From the NCBI GenBank assembly GCA_009829735.1, contig CM020618.1, forward strand, positions 5,950,882 to 6,014,881: a DNA stretch of 64,000 nucleotides. Direction: 5' to 3'. The DNA comes from Pyropia yezoensis. Lineage: Eukaryota; Rhodophyta; Bangiophyceae; Bangiales; Bangiaceae. The position numbers and the translations under genes are program-made. Below are positions 40,001 to 50,795 of the stretch, one piece after another (the stretch's first letter is position 1; each line of letters begins with the position of its first letter). Under the pieces are notes generated by a model, which was given only the letters and a program-made list of their open reading frames with translations, searched no databases and was not told where the DNA came from.

Positions 40001-40738
40001 GGGGACAGTACCGCTCGCGGTTGCCACTGTGTGCCACCGCGACCCGGATGCAAAGCGCAGTACCCGACCACGACTGAAGGAAGCACGCGGTACTGCTACG
40101 AACCGCTTCAGTACCCACACGGCTTCATAGACCTCGTGCGCGATGCTATCGTGCAGCCAGCGAGTGCGGGAATGTAGCCTGGGTTGGCCCACTCTGTCCC
40201 ACAGATAGACCGGATCCATGTCAACCATAGGCCGGCAATGGTGCTCGCACCAGTCGACAAGATCAGCCTATGTCCCAGAGCGTAGCAAGAGCCCTCCCCT
40301 GCCCTCCAGGGAATGGAGGACAAACAGATCGCGCAAAGACCCAAGGACGTAGACGACAACCCCACAAGGATACGGCAAAGCTGGTGAAGACGTCTCCGCT
40401 CGCGCTACCGCCAACGCGGCACGCTCTGCGAAGATTGTGACAAGGTTGTCTACCTCTACAGAATCACTTGACGGCATGGTGGTGACGCGGAGATGGGGCC
40501 ACAAACCGCGGAAGAGAACGCAGCCAAGGTCGCACCGTGCCGACAGTAGACGTGGAGAGGAACGGCGATGACGGTGCCGAGAGGAGACCAGCAAGAAGAC
40601 TGACACTGGTCGTATATTAAGTACAAATGAATTTGCTTCCAGTACAGGGAACGCCTCGTCCGAGTTGTCCATTACCAACATATCTACCAAGCATTTAAAA
40701 GAATTACAGCATCGGAACCATGAGTTTGTTATGTACAT
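36977..40738 (-). pseudogene. Beta-class DNA methyltransferase, copy B, one nonsense codon
   Basis: The frame of 1253 codons starts at ATG 40738, inside palindrome 40728-40741. It has a single in-frame TAG at 40268-40270 (codon 157) where copy A has tryptophan; downstream 1083 codons are open from ATG 40228. Residues 1-780 form a large N-terminal region without recognised domains, with a Cys-rich patch (MSCYYCLEQHLRRA). The methyltransferase domain has DPPYNIRAD at 809 (motif IV) and DTFAGTC at 1001 (motif I). This order marks beta-class amino-methyltransferases, common in bacteria and phages, which make N6-methyladenine or N4-methylcytosine. A truncated product from the internal ATG would keep the whole catalytic domain. 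Confidence 0.85.
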
Positions 40739-40963
40739 AACATCGCGAGGTGTCAGAGCACCCGCCCTGAGCCCGTGCTCGCGTTATGTACATAACGCGT
40801 CTCATGGGATTGCAATGCAGTCTGGCCCCGGAGGGGCGATTTTGCGCAACGACACAGCAGCGGAACTGTCCACCCTTCCCTGCTGAGCAAATGTAATCCT
40901 GCCAGATGTTTCTTGCCCCATCGCACGATCGCCCGTCCAGTGGTCGCGTTATGTACATAACGC
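40728..40963. promoter_or_regulatory. Three palindromes upstream of methyltransferase, copy B
   Basis: Core GTTATGTACATAAC at 40728-40741, perfect GCGTTATGTACATAACGC at 40781-40798 and 40946-40963. The middle site, degenerate in copy A, is perfect here. The methyltransferase start codon is inside the first. The region 40964-41225 up to the end of the ParB-like gene has no other feature I can name. Confidence 0.6.
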
Positions 40964-43129
40964 GAACCAGGGGTTGTGCCCAAAGACAAGAGGCACGCCC
41001 GCCGACTGACTCGTCTCGTCAGCAGCGTGATTGTGTCGTGGACAGTTAGGCGAGCTGTGCAGAGTTCTCGTTATGAAAATCGACTCCTGCAGACTGGGCG
41101 TGAACACCTCGCCGAGACATTATCACATGACAAAGCCAACGGGCCACGTGCTCCACCTTTCCACAAACGACAGCAAACAACACTACCAAAGCAGTCGTAG
41201 ACAAGAGAGACATCGCTGTCAAGTACTACACAACCCTCGGCGGCCCTCGAGGATCGTAGTCTTCATCCGACGAGCTAGACTGCTGAGAGTCCTCTGCATC
41301 ATCTTGATCATCCTTGTCCCGGGACGAGGTGTCTGATACGTCCGCCCCTTCTGCAGGGTGGGCATCTTCCACGTCACTGGCGTACACCATTTCGCCACAA
41401 TTCTTGCACTTGCTCGGCTCGAGACTCGGGGCGCCAGTGCCCTCACCAACCAACCACCCAGGGACCTTGTATATGGCGTTTTGCAGCGGCTCGTCAAAAC
41501 GTTGTAGGTAGAGGTGCAGCCGGATGGAGTGCGAGTAGGACAGCAATGCCGGCGCGGCGCGCAGTCGCCAGAGATCGTCCTCGTGACCGGTACCACAGTG
41601 AGCAACGTCCGCGCGGACGACGAGGAGACCACCCGCAGGCACAACCACCCTCTCAGGTCTCACCAGATGCGGAACATCCAGCTTCTTCTCCAGGCGATGG
41701 ACAACGTGAAAGCTGCCGGGATACATAACCACAGTGAACCCATCCTTACCGGCCGCCTTGGCAAAGTAGTTGTGGCTGCGCGGGCGCAAGAACGTCTGCA
41801 GCGGCGCTCGGTGGCTGTCGTCGGCATTCTGGCCAGTAGGGGGGTCTGGTTCCCCAGCACGGACAGTGGCGTCCACGTGTGGCTGTTGCCGCACCGCTCG
41901 AGAGGTGGTCAGCAATACCCGGGCGCCAGACTTGGGCACCCGCACCAGTGGGCGCTCATTAAGCTGCTGCGCCGTCTGTGCCCCGACCAGCACTTGGTGC
42001 GCCATGGCAGCCATCAGCATGTCACAGTGCAGCTTGGTCTTGGACAAGTCGTCCGTGTCCTTAGCGACCGCATTGGCGGCCAGAGCCAACTGTCGCACGG
42101 TGAACCGCCCCTGACCACGTTTCATTGCGGTTTCGTCGACCTTGCCAAGGTCGACGTTGTGGATGGGCGTCCACATCGGGTCGTCGTCCTTGAGCGCGGC
42201 TTCACCCGGAAACTTGTTGATCACAGATTGAAGAAAATCGCCGACGGGGTCCATCTTGGTCGGGGGTGTGGATGATCCAGACGAGACGGCAGCGCCGTCG
42301 ACGCCGACTTCCGCGCCACCACCACCCTCCACACGGGACATGCAGGTCATCGCGTGCTTGACGACCGTCCAGCCTCGCTCGACAAGCTCGGTCCCGTACT
42401 GGATACGCGCTAGGTTGGTCAGCAGCAATCGGGTGTCGTGATATGTCGATCGTGCTCCACCGCGGCGGGGGGGGCGCTGGGCATGTCCAGGGCCAGGTAT
42501 GTGTAGTCAAGGAGCGCCAAGCCACGGTTACACATGAGCGTCTCGGCTGCATTACCCATTGCGTCCCACGTGGACCGTGGAACAAAGTCGCGGCTCTGGT
42601 GCTCCAGGGGCAGCAGGAGAGCAAAGGGCGGCAGCGGCGTCCGCACAGCAGTATCACGGGGCCCGGAAGAGAGGTCCAATGCCCGGCGATTCTCCTTGGC
42701 CGCCTCCTCAATACTGTCCGGAATGTCGGGTGCGGTATCCTCATAGGCCTGGTCTTCGTCCTCCTGAGAGCCTCCTGGAACACTTGGACGCCCTAGTGTG
42801 ACAGTGCGCTTGCGAGCAAGCGCCCCATGACCGCCACCTTGTCCACGGCCACCCCCTCCACTGCCAGCGCTTCCGCGGCCACCGGGAGCACCAGCACCAC
42901 TCTTCCCCTTCTTTCGCGGCGCCGTCCGGCGACGATTCTTTTCGGGCGGTGGCACAGGCCCTCCGCCACTAGAATCAGAAGCGTTCTCTTCCGAAGATGG
43001 TTTGCGCGGGCGCGTGAGTCGGTTCGACTTGCGAACGCCCCCGTCGCCGACGGCACCGTCGCCACCGTTGGCCGGCTCCTTGGGGCCGGCTTTGCCCGCA
43101 ACGTCAGGCACAGCGGGTGCCTCGTCCCC

Positions 43130-43490
43130 GCCCTCACCACCGTCACCATCGCCCCAACCGCCCCCGCCGTCGCCGCCGTCACCACCACCTCCGCCGTCGC
43201 CACCACCTCCGCCGTCGCCACCGCCCCCGCCGTCGCCACCGTCGCCATTGTCGTCACCGTCGCCACCGTCACCACCGTCGCCATTGTCGTCGCCGTCGCC
43301 ACCGTCACCACCATCGCCACCGTCACCACCGTCACCACCAGCGACCCCGTCGGTGCCGGTCACGTGGTCGCCTACAACCTCGCCATCACCTCCGCCACCG
43401 ACCCCACCATCACCTCCACCACCTCCGCTCCCAGCTCCGCTCCCAGCTCCGCTCCCAGCACCGTCGCCGTCACCGTCGCCGTCACCATCG
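43130..43490. repeat. Gly/Asp-coding microsatellite, copy B
   Basis: Counterpart of 6060-6365, expanded by several CCGTCACCACCGTCGCC-type units and containing an insertion (about 43335-43390) that encodes EVVGDHVTGTDGVAGG, absent from copy A. Confidence 0.85.
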
Positions 43491-45409
43491 CCACCGGTGG
43501 TACGGCGACCCATGCGGGCATCGGCATCAGGCCTGGTCCCCGCGACGGCACTATTGCCACCTCCTTCACGTAAACCGGCCCTGGTTGCCGCCGGCGCCGT
43601 ACCCGACGCGGTGGCTGAATCGGTAGGGAGGGGGCGGTCCTGCTCATCCGGGGGAGGGGTTAAGAAGACCCGCACCTTGGCTGCCCACTCGGGGAAGAAG
43701 AGCTCGTGAAACGACAGGTCTTCCACAAACCTGAAAGGGTCTTCTGCACCACCCGACGCCGCCGTGCCCCTGCTTCCGGGTCGACCCTTGCCCTTGCCCT
43801 TGCCGCCGCCACCGCCACCCGCAGCCAAGACGGCTCGGGCCGGTGGCTGTGGAGAGTCGTACTTGGTGATGACCAACACCTGGAGCTCGTCCAGCAGCGA
43901 GAGGTTCTGTCGGCGACGCTTCTGCTTCAACACGTCCGTCAGAGGCGCTCTGTGTGTGGAAACGGCACACCCAGCCGCAAGCGCCTGCGCCTCTGCAATT
44001 GCACGGTCCTTGGCTGATGCGAGGCGAAGAAGGGTGCGCCGCATCTTCGCTTCGTTGATCGCGAAGCGCACGAAATAGACAAGAGTAGCAAAGAACGCAG
44101 AGTCGGTGCCCCGTGTCAGCCGCCGGATGGCATTGTTGCCCGCGTTGCGACGACCCGTCCACTCCCAACCGACCTGGAGCATCCACAGGCGCACCTGATT
44201 GCAGTACACCAGCGGTACGCCCCCCAAAGTGCTAAGTGCCGGAGACGCACACGACTCGGTCGTCAAGGCGTGCTCGCCCCGTGAGCCCACAGAGTCGGTG
44301 ATGCGCTTGATAATGTATTCGCCAGACCGCTCTTCCTCAATGTAGATCAAGGCAATCTTGATCATGCGTCGCAAGACGGCCTTGCCAATACGGGACGTTT
44401 CCGGGCCGCCCCTGACGGTCGCGTCGTCTTGGTCCTCTTGTTCACGGTCCACCTCATCGGACTCACGGTGAGCAAGGTCCACGTCCATGGGGTCCTGCTT
44501 GCGGTTGTCCATGTAGTTGTAGAAGATGCGAATGAGGTCTGACATACTGTGCTGGAACAGAGACTGCTTCTTGCCCAAAGGTTGGCGGTCGTTGTACTCT
44601 CGTAGCCAGCTTGTAATGAAGTGGTTGTTGTCCACGTCGCTCATCTCCTTGGCCTTGGCGGCCGTCGAGTTGGCGCGCACCCCCAACGTGAGGGCCATCA
44701 TGAGCGTCAAGGGTTGCCCGTCATGCCGAACGATGACCGCCACTTGCACCTCACCGACAGCGTTGGCGTGCCCTTCCTTGTGCAGCTCCCGCAGCGCCGT
44801 CAGTCGATGCGCGCCGTCCACGAGTAAAAAGCTATCCTCGGCCCCGGGACACTCTGGGTCTGCGCATACGGATATCATTCCGTACGTGGTCGTATAACCA
44901 AAGTCGCGGTACGACCGCAGCTGTTCGTCGACAGTGCCGCGGTTGATAGTACGCACCGTCCGCGGGGCAATGCGAATGGCCTCGATCGGTACATACCGCT
45001 TCGACGCGATAACGAAGTCGCTGGAAGGACCGACCCATGCAGGCGCCGACGCCGTCACCACGCCACTGTCCATATGCGGTACTGGAACATCCCCTGGTGA
45101 TGGTGGCAGCTGCTCATCGTCAGACTGGGCCCGAGAGTTGCTGTCAGAACGACTGTCATCAGCGACGCCACGGCCATCGCCGTCTCCACAACTGCCCGGT
45201 CGGCCGGACCCACTCGCTCCGCCGGTGCCAGTACGACGACCAGAACTGCCGCCAGTGACGCCACGACCCTCGCCGTCTCCACCACCGCCTGGTCGGCCCG
45301 CCCCACCCGCTCCCGCTGATGCACCACCTCCGCCACCACCACCACCACCCCGACCGCCACCCCGACCGCCACCCCGACCGTCACGCTCGGCGCTACGACT
45401 GCGACCACG

Positions 45410-45910
45410 ATCAGTAGTGTCACGGGAATTCGTGCGAGGTCTGTCAGCCCCGCCATCGGCCCGACGTCCGTCGTCATCGCCTCCGCGTCCACCACGATTG
45501 GTGCTACGAGCCCGACTGCGACCACGATCAGTAGTGTCATGGGAAGTCAGGCGAGGTCGGTCACCACCGCCATCAGCTCGACGTCCACCGTCATCGGCCC
45601 GACGTCCGCCGTCATCGCGTCCGCGTCCACCACGATCGGTGCTTCGAGCGTGACCGCGACCACGATCGGTAGTGTCACAAGAAGTCGTACGAGGTCGGTC
45701 AGCCCCGCCATCGGCCCGACGTCCGCCGTCATCGCCTACGCGTTCACCACGATCGGTGCTTCGAGCATGACCGCGACCACGATCGGTAGTGTCACGGGAA
45801 GTCGTACGAGGTCGGTCACCACCACCATCAGCTCGACGTCCGCCGTCATCGCCTCCGCGTCCACCACGATCGGTGCGTCGAGCGTGACCGCGACCACGAT
45901 CAGCAGCGTC
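45410..45910. repeat. RG-rich protein minisatellite, copy B
   Basis: Same unit as 8281-8960 but with fewer copies. Units are in frame within the ParB-like gene. Confidence 0.8.
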
Positions 45911-46391
45911 ACGAAACGTTTGGCGAGGCCGGCCGGCGTCACGAAATGCGTGGCCAAGTCGGTCAGTGCCACCGCAATCCCGACGTCCGCCGTCATCGTC
46001 ACCACGTCCGTCGCGATCAGCGTGACGCAGGGCGTCTCCTCGGTCGCCATTATCGGCTCCGTGACCGATGCTGCCATCACTAGAGACACCGCCACGTCCA
46101 CCACCGCTACCACCACCACTACCACCACCGCGGGCACCGCCACGTCCACCATCACTACCGCCACCACGGGGACCGCCACGGGCACCGCCCCGGGCACCGC
46201 CCCGGGCACCACCCCGGGCACCGCCACCACCACCGCCGCCACCACCGCCACGGCCACCACCACGGGCACCGCCACCGGCCTTTTGCCGGTGCCATCGGTC
46301 CTAGACAGCCACCAAGGGGTGTCGGCCGCGCCACCACGCGCACGAAACAGACCGCAAACACCACACAACCCGCCGCCTTGGCCGCTGCCAC

Positions 46392-46772
46392 CTGCGGGGG
46401 GAGGGGGTGGGGGAAGGGGGTGGGGGCGAAGAGGGGAAAAAGGCACGGCAGAGAATCGGCGGCCGTGGGGTGGGGGCGCGGCTTGGGGGCGGCACACCAG
46501 CAGCGGCGGCGGCGCTGTTTAAAGAAACCGCGCCGCCGGTGCTGGCGCGACCTGCCCCCCTCCCCCAACAGAGCCGCCGCGCCCGTGCTCCCCCCCGGCC
46601 GGCCGCCGATCCTCCGCCCCACCCCTTTCACACTCTCCCCTCTCCTTACGCCCCCCTCCTCTCGCCCCCCCCCCCCCCACAACAAACGCACCCCCACGCC
46701 CCCCCCACAACAAACGCACCGGTCCGGTCGCCGCCACCGCCACACAACCCGCCGCCTTGGCCGCCACCAGCA
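46392..46772 (-). repeat. Single exon/intron cassette unit, copy B
   Basis: One candidate intron, 46392-46719 (328 bp), has a GTGCGTTTG donor and CGCAG acceptor. It separates a first exon ending LLVAAKAAGCVAVAATGP (from 46720) from the terminal exon (VAAAKAAGCVVFAV). The 51-nt middle exon of copy A is absent, giving 0, 1 and 2 middle cassettes at the three loci. Confidence 0.6.
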
Positions 46773-46789
46773 GCGCGGGGAGGGGTGAG

Positions 46790-47170
46790 GGAAGGGAGGG
46801 GGCGCGGCACACCGTGGAGAGGGTGGTTGGGAATGGGGGAGGGGGCGCGGCACAACCGGGAAAGGGAGGGTTGGGGAAGGGAGGGGGCGCGGCACACCGT
46901 CGAGAGGGTGAGGGGGAGAGGGCGCGGCACAACCGGGAAGGGGAGGGCGGGGGAAGGGAGGCGACGCCGCACACCGTGGAGAAGGTGAGGGGGAGAGGGC
47001 GCGGCGGCACGGCCGGGAAAGCGAGGGTGGGGGGTGGGACGCACAGAGCGCGGCGGGGAGGGCGGGGGGGGGACGGGGCCGCGCGTGCATGCATGTGCGC
47101 GTGCATGCCCGTTCAACGGGCGCCGCGCGCATGCATGCGCGCGTGCGTGGGTGCACGAATGCGTGCGAGT
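46790..47170. repeat. Upstream repeats and alternating tract, copy B
   Basis: About four GCGCGGCACACCGTGGAGAG-type units (46800-47040) followed by a GCATGCATGCGCGCGTGCGT-type alternating tract (47080-47168). Confidence 0.85.
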
Positions 47171-48731
47171 CACAGCACCCCGTTTCGAAATCAGAGCGGC
47201 AAATTAATAAATGGTCGAGGAAAAATGACCGTACGTACAGAGGATGTTTTAGGACATGTTTTCCTCTTGACGCAATAAATTCCACTCTGCTCGCCTGTGC
47301 GCGCCAGGTGGTGGGTCAGTCAACACTCCTTGCACTGCCTGGCGATATTATTGGCATCCTGCATTGCTGTGGACCATGAACGCAGAAATGCAAGCGGGCC
47401 TTTGTGCTCCATAGGCTACCCCCCCGCTTGGACCCCTCTTCACGCTGTCCACCTGCGCCCGCCCACACCCGCACGCGCGTGTGCATATGCCCAACGCAAA
47501 TCGAACCCCACCCCACCCCCCCCCGCCTCCCCCCCCCCCCCCCCCCCCCCCCCCCACGCGAAAATTTGCGGGGCACACATTTTCGGGAAGGCTTCGGGTG
47601 ACGACTTCGCGAGCATTATCCGATAAAAACTCAGCACGCGGTCTGGTCTCGATGACTGGATGAGTATCAGCCAGCCAGCACTCTTTATCGTCCAGCACCC
47701 CCAGCTGAGAAATGCGCGTTCATAGCCCTTCCATAGCGGGTTTCCCTTTTCCACAGTACAATGCCGGTCCGTTTTGACAGCGGCTGTGGGGCGCACATGC
47801 AGGGGACGGTCGGGAGACAGAGGTACGCCCTCCGCGTCATATGCTTTTGTAAAAAAATAGCACAGCGCATGATGCCTCACATGATGGTCGTAACTATATA
47901 TGCAGCGCGTGCGTGCGTCGGCCGACGAAACGTCAACAGAAAGTACACAAAAAAAAAAAAGAAAGCTGGGGCGGACGGTACCGCGAGAGGGGTTTCGCCA
48001 TCGCATCCGCAACCGAGAGGGGTTTCGCCATCGCATCCGCAACCCGCAAATCCGATTGAGGGCGTCTTCCTGTACCTTTAGGAAGTGCTGGCGAAAAAAA
48101 AAACAAAAAAAAACTCTGCGCATACCCCTCGATGAGGTTGTCCTCATGCGCCTCACAAAAAGGGGATCTCGCCGGCGCTTCCCCTTCTGGGGGGGGTCCG
48201 TAGCGGGGCAAGCGTGTAGTACATGAACGAGTAGACGGGCGTTCACACGCAGACGGTCTGGCGGGAGCGGAATGCGAGGCGACGCGCGCGGTCGCAGGCC
48301 GGGCGGGAGTTCAAGACTGCCCGGCGATACGCTTAATGTGTGCGCGTGCACGAGTGCCAAGTTCTTTGCGGTGGTTCATATGTGAAAAACCGGGCCTCTC
48401 CCGCCCGACAGTCACCACCAGCGTGACGTGGGCAGGGCGTACACCCTGACACGGTCATAGCCCTCGCCAGCCTTGCACTCGCCAATCAACTCAAGCGTAA
48501 AGTGTGGGCCCCCCGCGCACTACTTTTACGCTTGGGGACCCAACACCTGCCGCCCCCCTCGCACGCCCGCCCGACACCCACGCCCCAGCAGACCACCCTT
48601 CGCCCCTGGTCCACCCCGCCGGTGCAATGAAACGTGCTCCATGGACTGGGTGGGGCAGGCCAAGTACTTGCGCCTGCGCAGCCCCATTCCACGACCCGCC
48701 CGGTGACGGCGACACAAGGTCATACAAGCGG
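47171..48731. other. Intergenic region without a supported gene, copy B
   Basis: Counterpart of 10631-12174. It contains a long C run (about 47529-47555), A-rich runs near 47949-47960 and 48094-48112, and a short direct repeat at 47990-48045. A 306-codon minus frame is open here but broken in copy A, and is low complexity. Confidence 0.6.
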
Positions 48732-49727
48732 CTACTCACTCCCCGTAAAGCGCTCAGAGGAGCCGAGGTACTCAACCACGGTCCGCATGACATGCACAGG
48801 GCAGCTGCCCTTGCGTGACAACCACTCTTCAATCTCGCCGCTGTGAAACACGCACGTACACGGCAGGCGACGCACCTTGTCCCCAGCATGAAACTCTTCC
48901 AAACAGATACTGCACGAGTCCTCAGCACCAGCCGCGTCCGCAGCCTGCAGAGTGAACGACGGGAGCATGGACATTGCCCATGCGGGCACCGGGCACATGC
49001 AACCGGCCCCGCCGCCAGCGCCCCCCACGGGCACGCGCAGACGCGCTGGCAGTGCCGGCCACGGCCCGCGCGCCACAGGGGCGTTGGCCACCAGACCAGA
49101 CGGGGGGGCAGTCGCCACAGAAGCCGCACGCATCGTACCCACATCAGGCACCGGGGACATGCCCGGAAGCGAGACATCGCCGTGCATCACAGGCACGCGC
49201 AGACCCGCTGGCAGTGCCGGCCACGGCCCGTGCGCCACAGGGGCGTTGGCCACCGGCCCTGACGGGGGGGCAGTCGCCACCACCCCCGCCGCGGACCCCC
49301 CCTGTGGGATAGAGCCCGCCTGTGGTACACGGCCCATCACAAAGACAACCTGGCCACGCGGGCCATGGGGCGTCGTCGCCGCCGTGCTGAGGTTGTCGAG
49401 CGCGGCGCTCAGAGTGCCGGCGGGCGCCGTCGCGGCTGTGGATGACCCCGGCATTGCCGCTGCACCCTGGGAGGCATCGACAGGATCCGTGGCCGTGTCA
49501 TCGGTCATATCGATGATGGGCGGGGGGACAGGAGCCCCCCCGTGAACCCACGCCGAGTACCCGCCCGCTCCGCTACCCGTCAAGAGCGCGATATCCGCCT
49601 CCGCTCTCTCCGATGAGCGCCCAGCCCGCTCGGCCAACCGAGAGGACCGCCGGGGGGGCCGGCGCCCGTGCCGCTCTCCCGTGTCGTCATCCGAGCTGCG
49701 CGGCTGGTAGTTGCGGTCAGCCGACAT
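48732..49727 (-). CDS. RING-like finger protein, copy B
   Basis: 331 aa from ATG 49727, the same start and length as copy A (12175-13170). The RING-like domain reads CSICLEEFHAGDKVRRLPC, then CVFHSGEIEEWL and CPVHV. The same three unusual ligand positions (Cys, Glu, His for His, Cys, Cys) are kept, while neighbouring residues changed (QAGDR to HAGDK, MC to TC, HKGN to RKGS). Keeping the altered ligands while neighbours vary suggests they are functional. A 29-base G run at 49797-49825, absent from copy A, sits about 70 bp upstream of the start. Confidence 0.8.
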   Translation of the reverse strand: MSADRNYQPRSSDDDTGERHGRRPPRRSSRLAERAGRSSERAEADIALLTGSGAGGYSAWVHGGAPVPPPIIDMTDDTATDPVDASQGAAAMPGSSTAATAPAGTLSAALDNLSTAATTPHGPRGQVVFVMGRVPQAGSIPQGGSAAGVVATAPPSGPVANAPVAHGPWPALPAGLRVPVMHGDVSLPGMSPVPDVGTMRAASVATAPPSGLVANAPVARGPWPALPARLRVPVGGAGGGAGCMCPVPAWAMSMLPSFTLQAADAAGAEDSCSICLEEFHAGDKVRRLPCTCVFHSGEIEEWLSRKGSCPVHVMRTVVEYLGSSERFTGSE

Positions 49728-49794
49728 GATCCAGGCCCGGCTGGGGTTTGGGACGGGCAAGGCGGGTGCAAAAAAACAGTTTGTGGAGGGTGAC

Positions 49795-49826
<32 letters not shown>

Positions 49827-50208
49827 GGGAGAGCGGGAAAGGTGGCGGAGAGCCCACACAGGCCGACGCGCATCCGTCCTGGGAAGGGGGCCGCCCGCGG
49901 GGGAACGGTACTGTGGTGCTGGCAAAGAGGCTACAGGCCCCACGCGTCTCCTCCCTGATAATCCGAGAGGCGCCTTGCACGAGGCAGATCAGGTCCGGTC
50001 TCAATACAATAGATTGGGAGCCTGTGATGCCATGCCCAGGCCCAAGCACGTCCCGTGTTTCTTGTGCTGGGCCGACAGGACCGACCTCACTCAAGCACAG
50101 GGTGGAAAGGCGTGCTTGACCACGTTCGTGATTGCGTCAGGAGACGGGGTGTCACACTACCAAACTGCGCCCTAGCCTCAAAAAAAAAACAAAAAGCTAT
50201 CCCCTCGC

Positions 50209-50676
50209 TGTGGCAGTATTGACCCCCAGGTAGGGGGCAACACGTGCCATGCAAGGGGCGGCAGGCCACTAGCCTGATCCGTTCCTCCCCCTGCATTTGG
50301 GTCCATATTCCCTAAGTTCGGGATAGTTAGCTTAGTAGTAAATCCAACTTGGATTTGAGGGTTTTCTGCATTTATCGTCTTGAATTTTCGTGTGGCCCGG
50401 TGGGCAGGTGCTGGGGTGGGAGATTCTGAGTGGCGAGATTCTGAGTGGACCCTGGGGGGATAAGGGGAGGGACAGCGGGGCTTGGCCCTGCGTCCCCGTC
50501 CCGACCAAGAAACTGTTGGACCACACACCATCTTCTTGTTTGTCCGTGGGGGGATTGCCCCACAACAGGGATAGAGTGTGTGCGACTTGCACTTCTTCCG
50601 GTTCCCCCGACACGGGAGGCAGCCCTCGCACACCGCCCCAACTTGGGTACTGTGTGTGCGAGTGGTTTTTGCCACA
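50209..50676 (+). repeat. E2 5' LTR
   Basis: Begins TGTGGCA and ends TGCCACA, a perfect 7-bp terminal inverted repeat. Same 468-bp length as 59119-59586. It contains a direct repeat GAGATTCTGAGTGG (about 50420-50450). Promoter elements are not obvious. Confidence 0.97.
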
Positions 50677-50678
50677 TT

Positions 50679-50695
50679 TGGTGGAGCAGCAGGGG
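50679..50695 (+). other. E2 primer binding site candidate
   Basis: TGGTGGAGCAGCAGGGG begins two bases after the LTR. The TGG start fits pairing with a tRNA CCA end. I cannot name the tRNA. Confidence 0.5.
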
Positions 50696-50795
50696 ACAGA
50701 GGTAAACTTTACCTCCGGGTGCACCCGGGTGTAGGGGGCCCTCTGTCTCAGAGGAACGGTGGACTTGGACCGTGTCATACGGATCGTTAGCCAAC

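Larger units (their letters stand above)
41226..46391 (-). pseudogene. ParB/Srx-domain protein with RG repeats, copy B, frameshifted
   Basis: Same gene as 4105-9384. The terminal exon starts at 46391 after a CGCAG acceptor. An extra base near 46280 shifts the frame before the RG-repeat region, and a deletion of one base near 42430 ends the second frame at 42419. Between these the frame is open and carries the ParB-like domain (VDGAHRLTALREL, around 44800-44830). The last 400 codons (42428-41226) are intact and lack the TAG found in copy A, so the C-terminal cupin-like block, CKNCGEMV and acidic tail are readable here. Indels in GC-rich repeats could partly be assembly errors. Confidence 0.8.

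Noticed and set aside
47440-48360. 306-codon minus frame in copy B intergenic region
   Set aside because: Broken in copy A by stops, crosses A-rich and C-rich runs, no recognisable domain.
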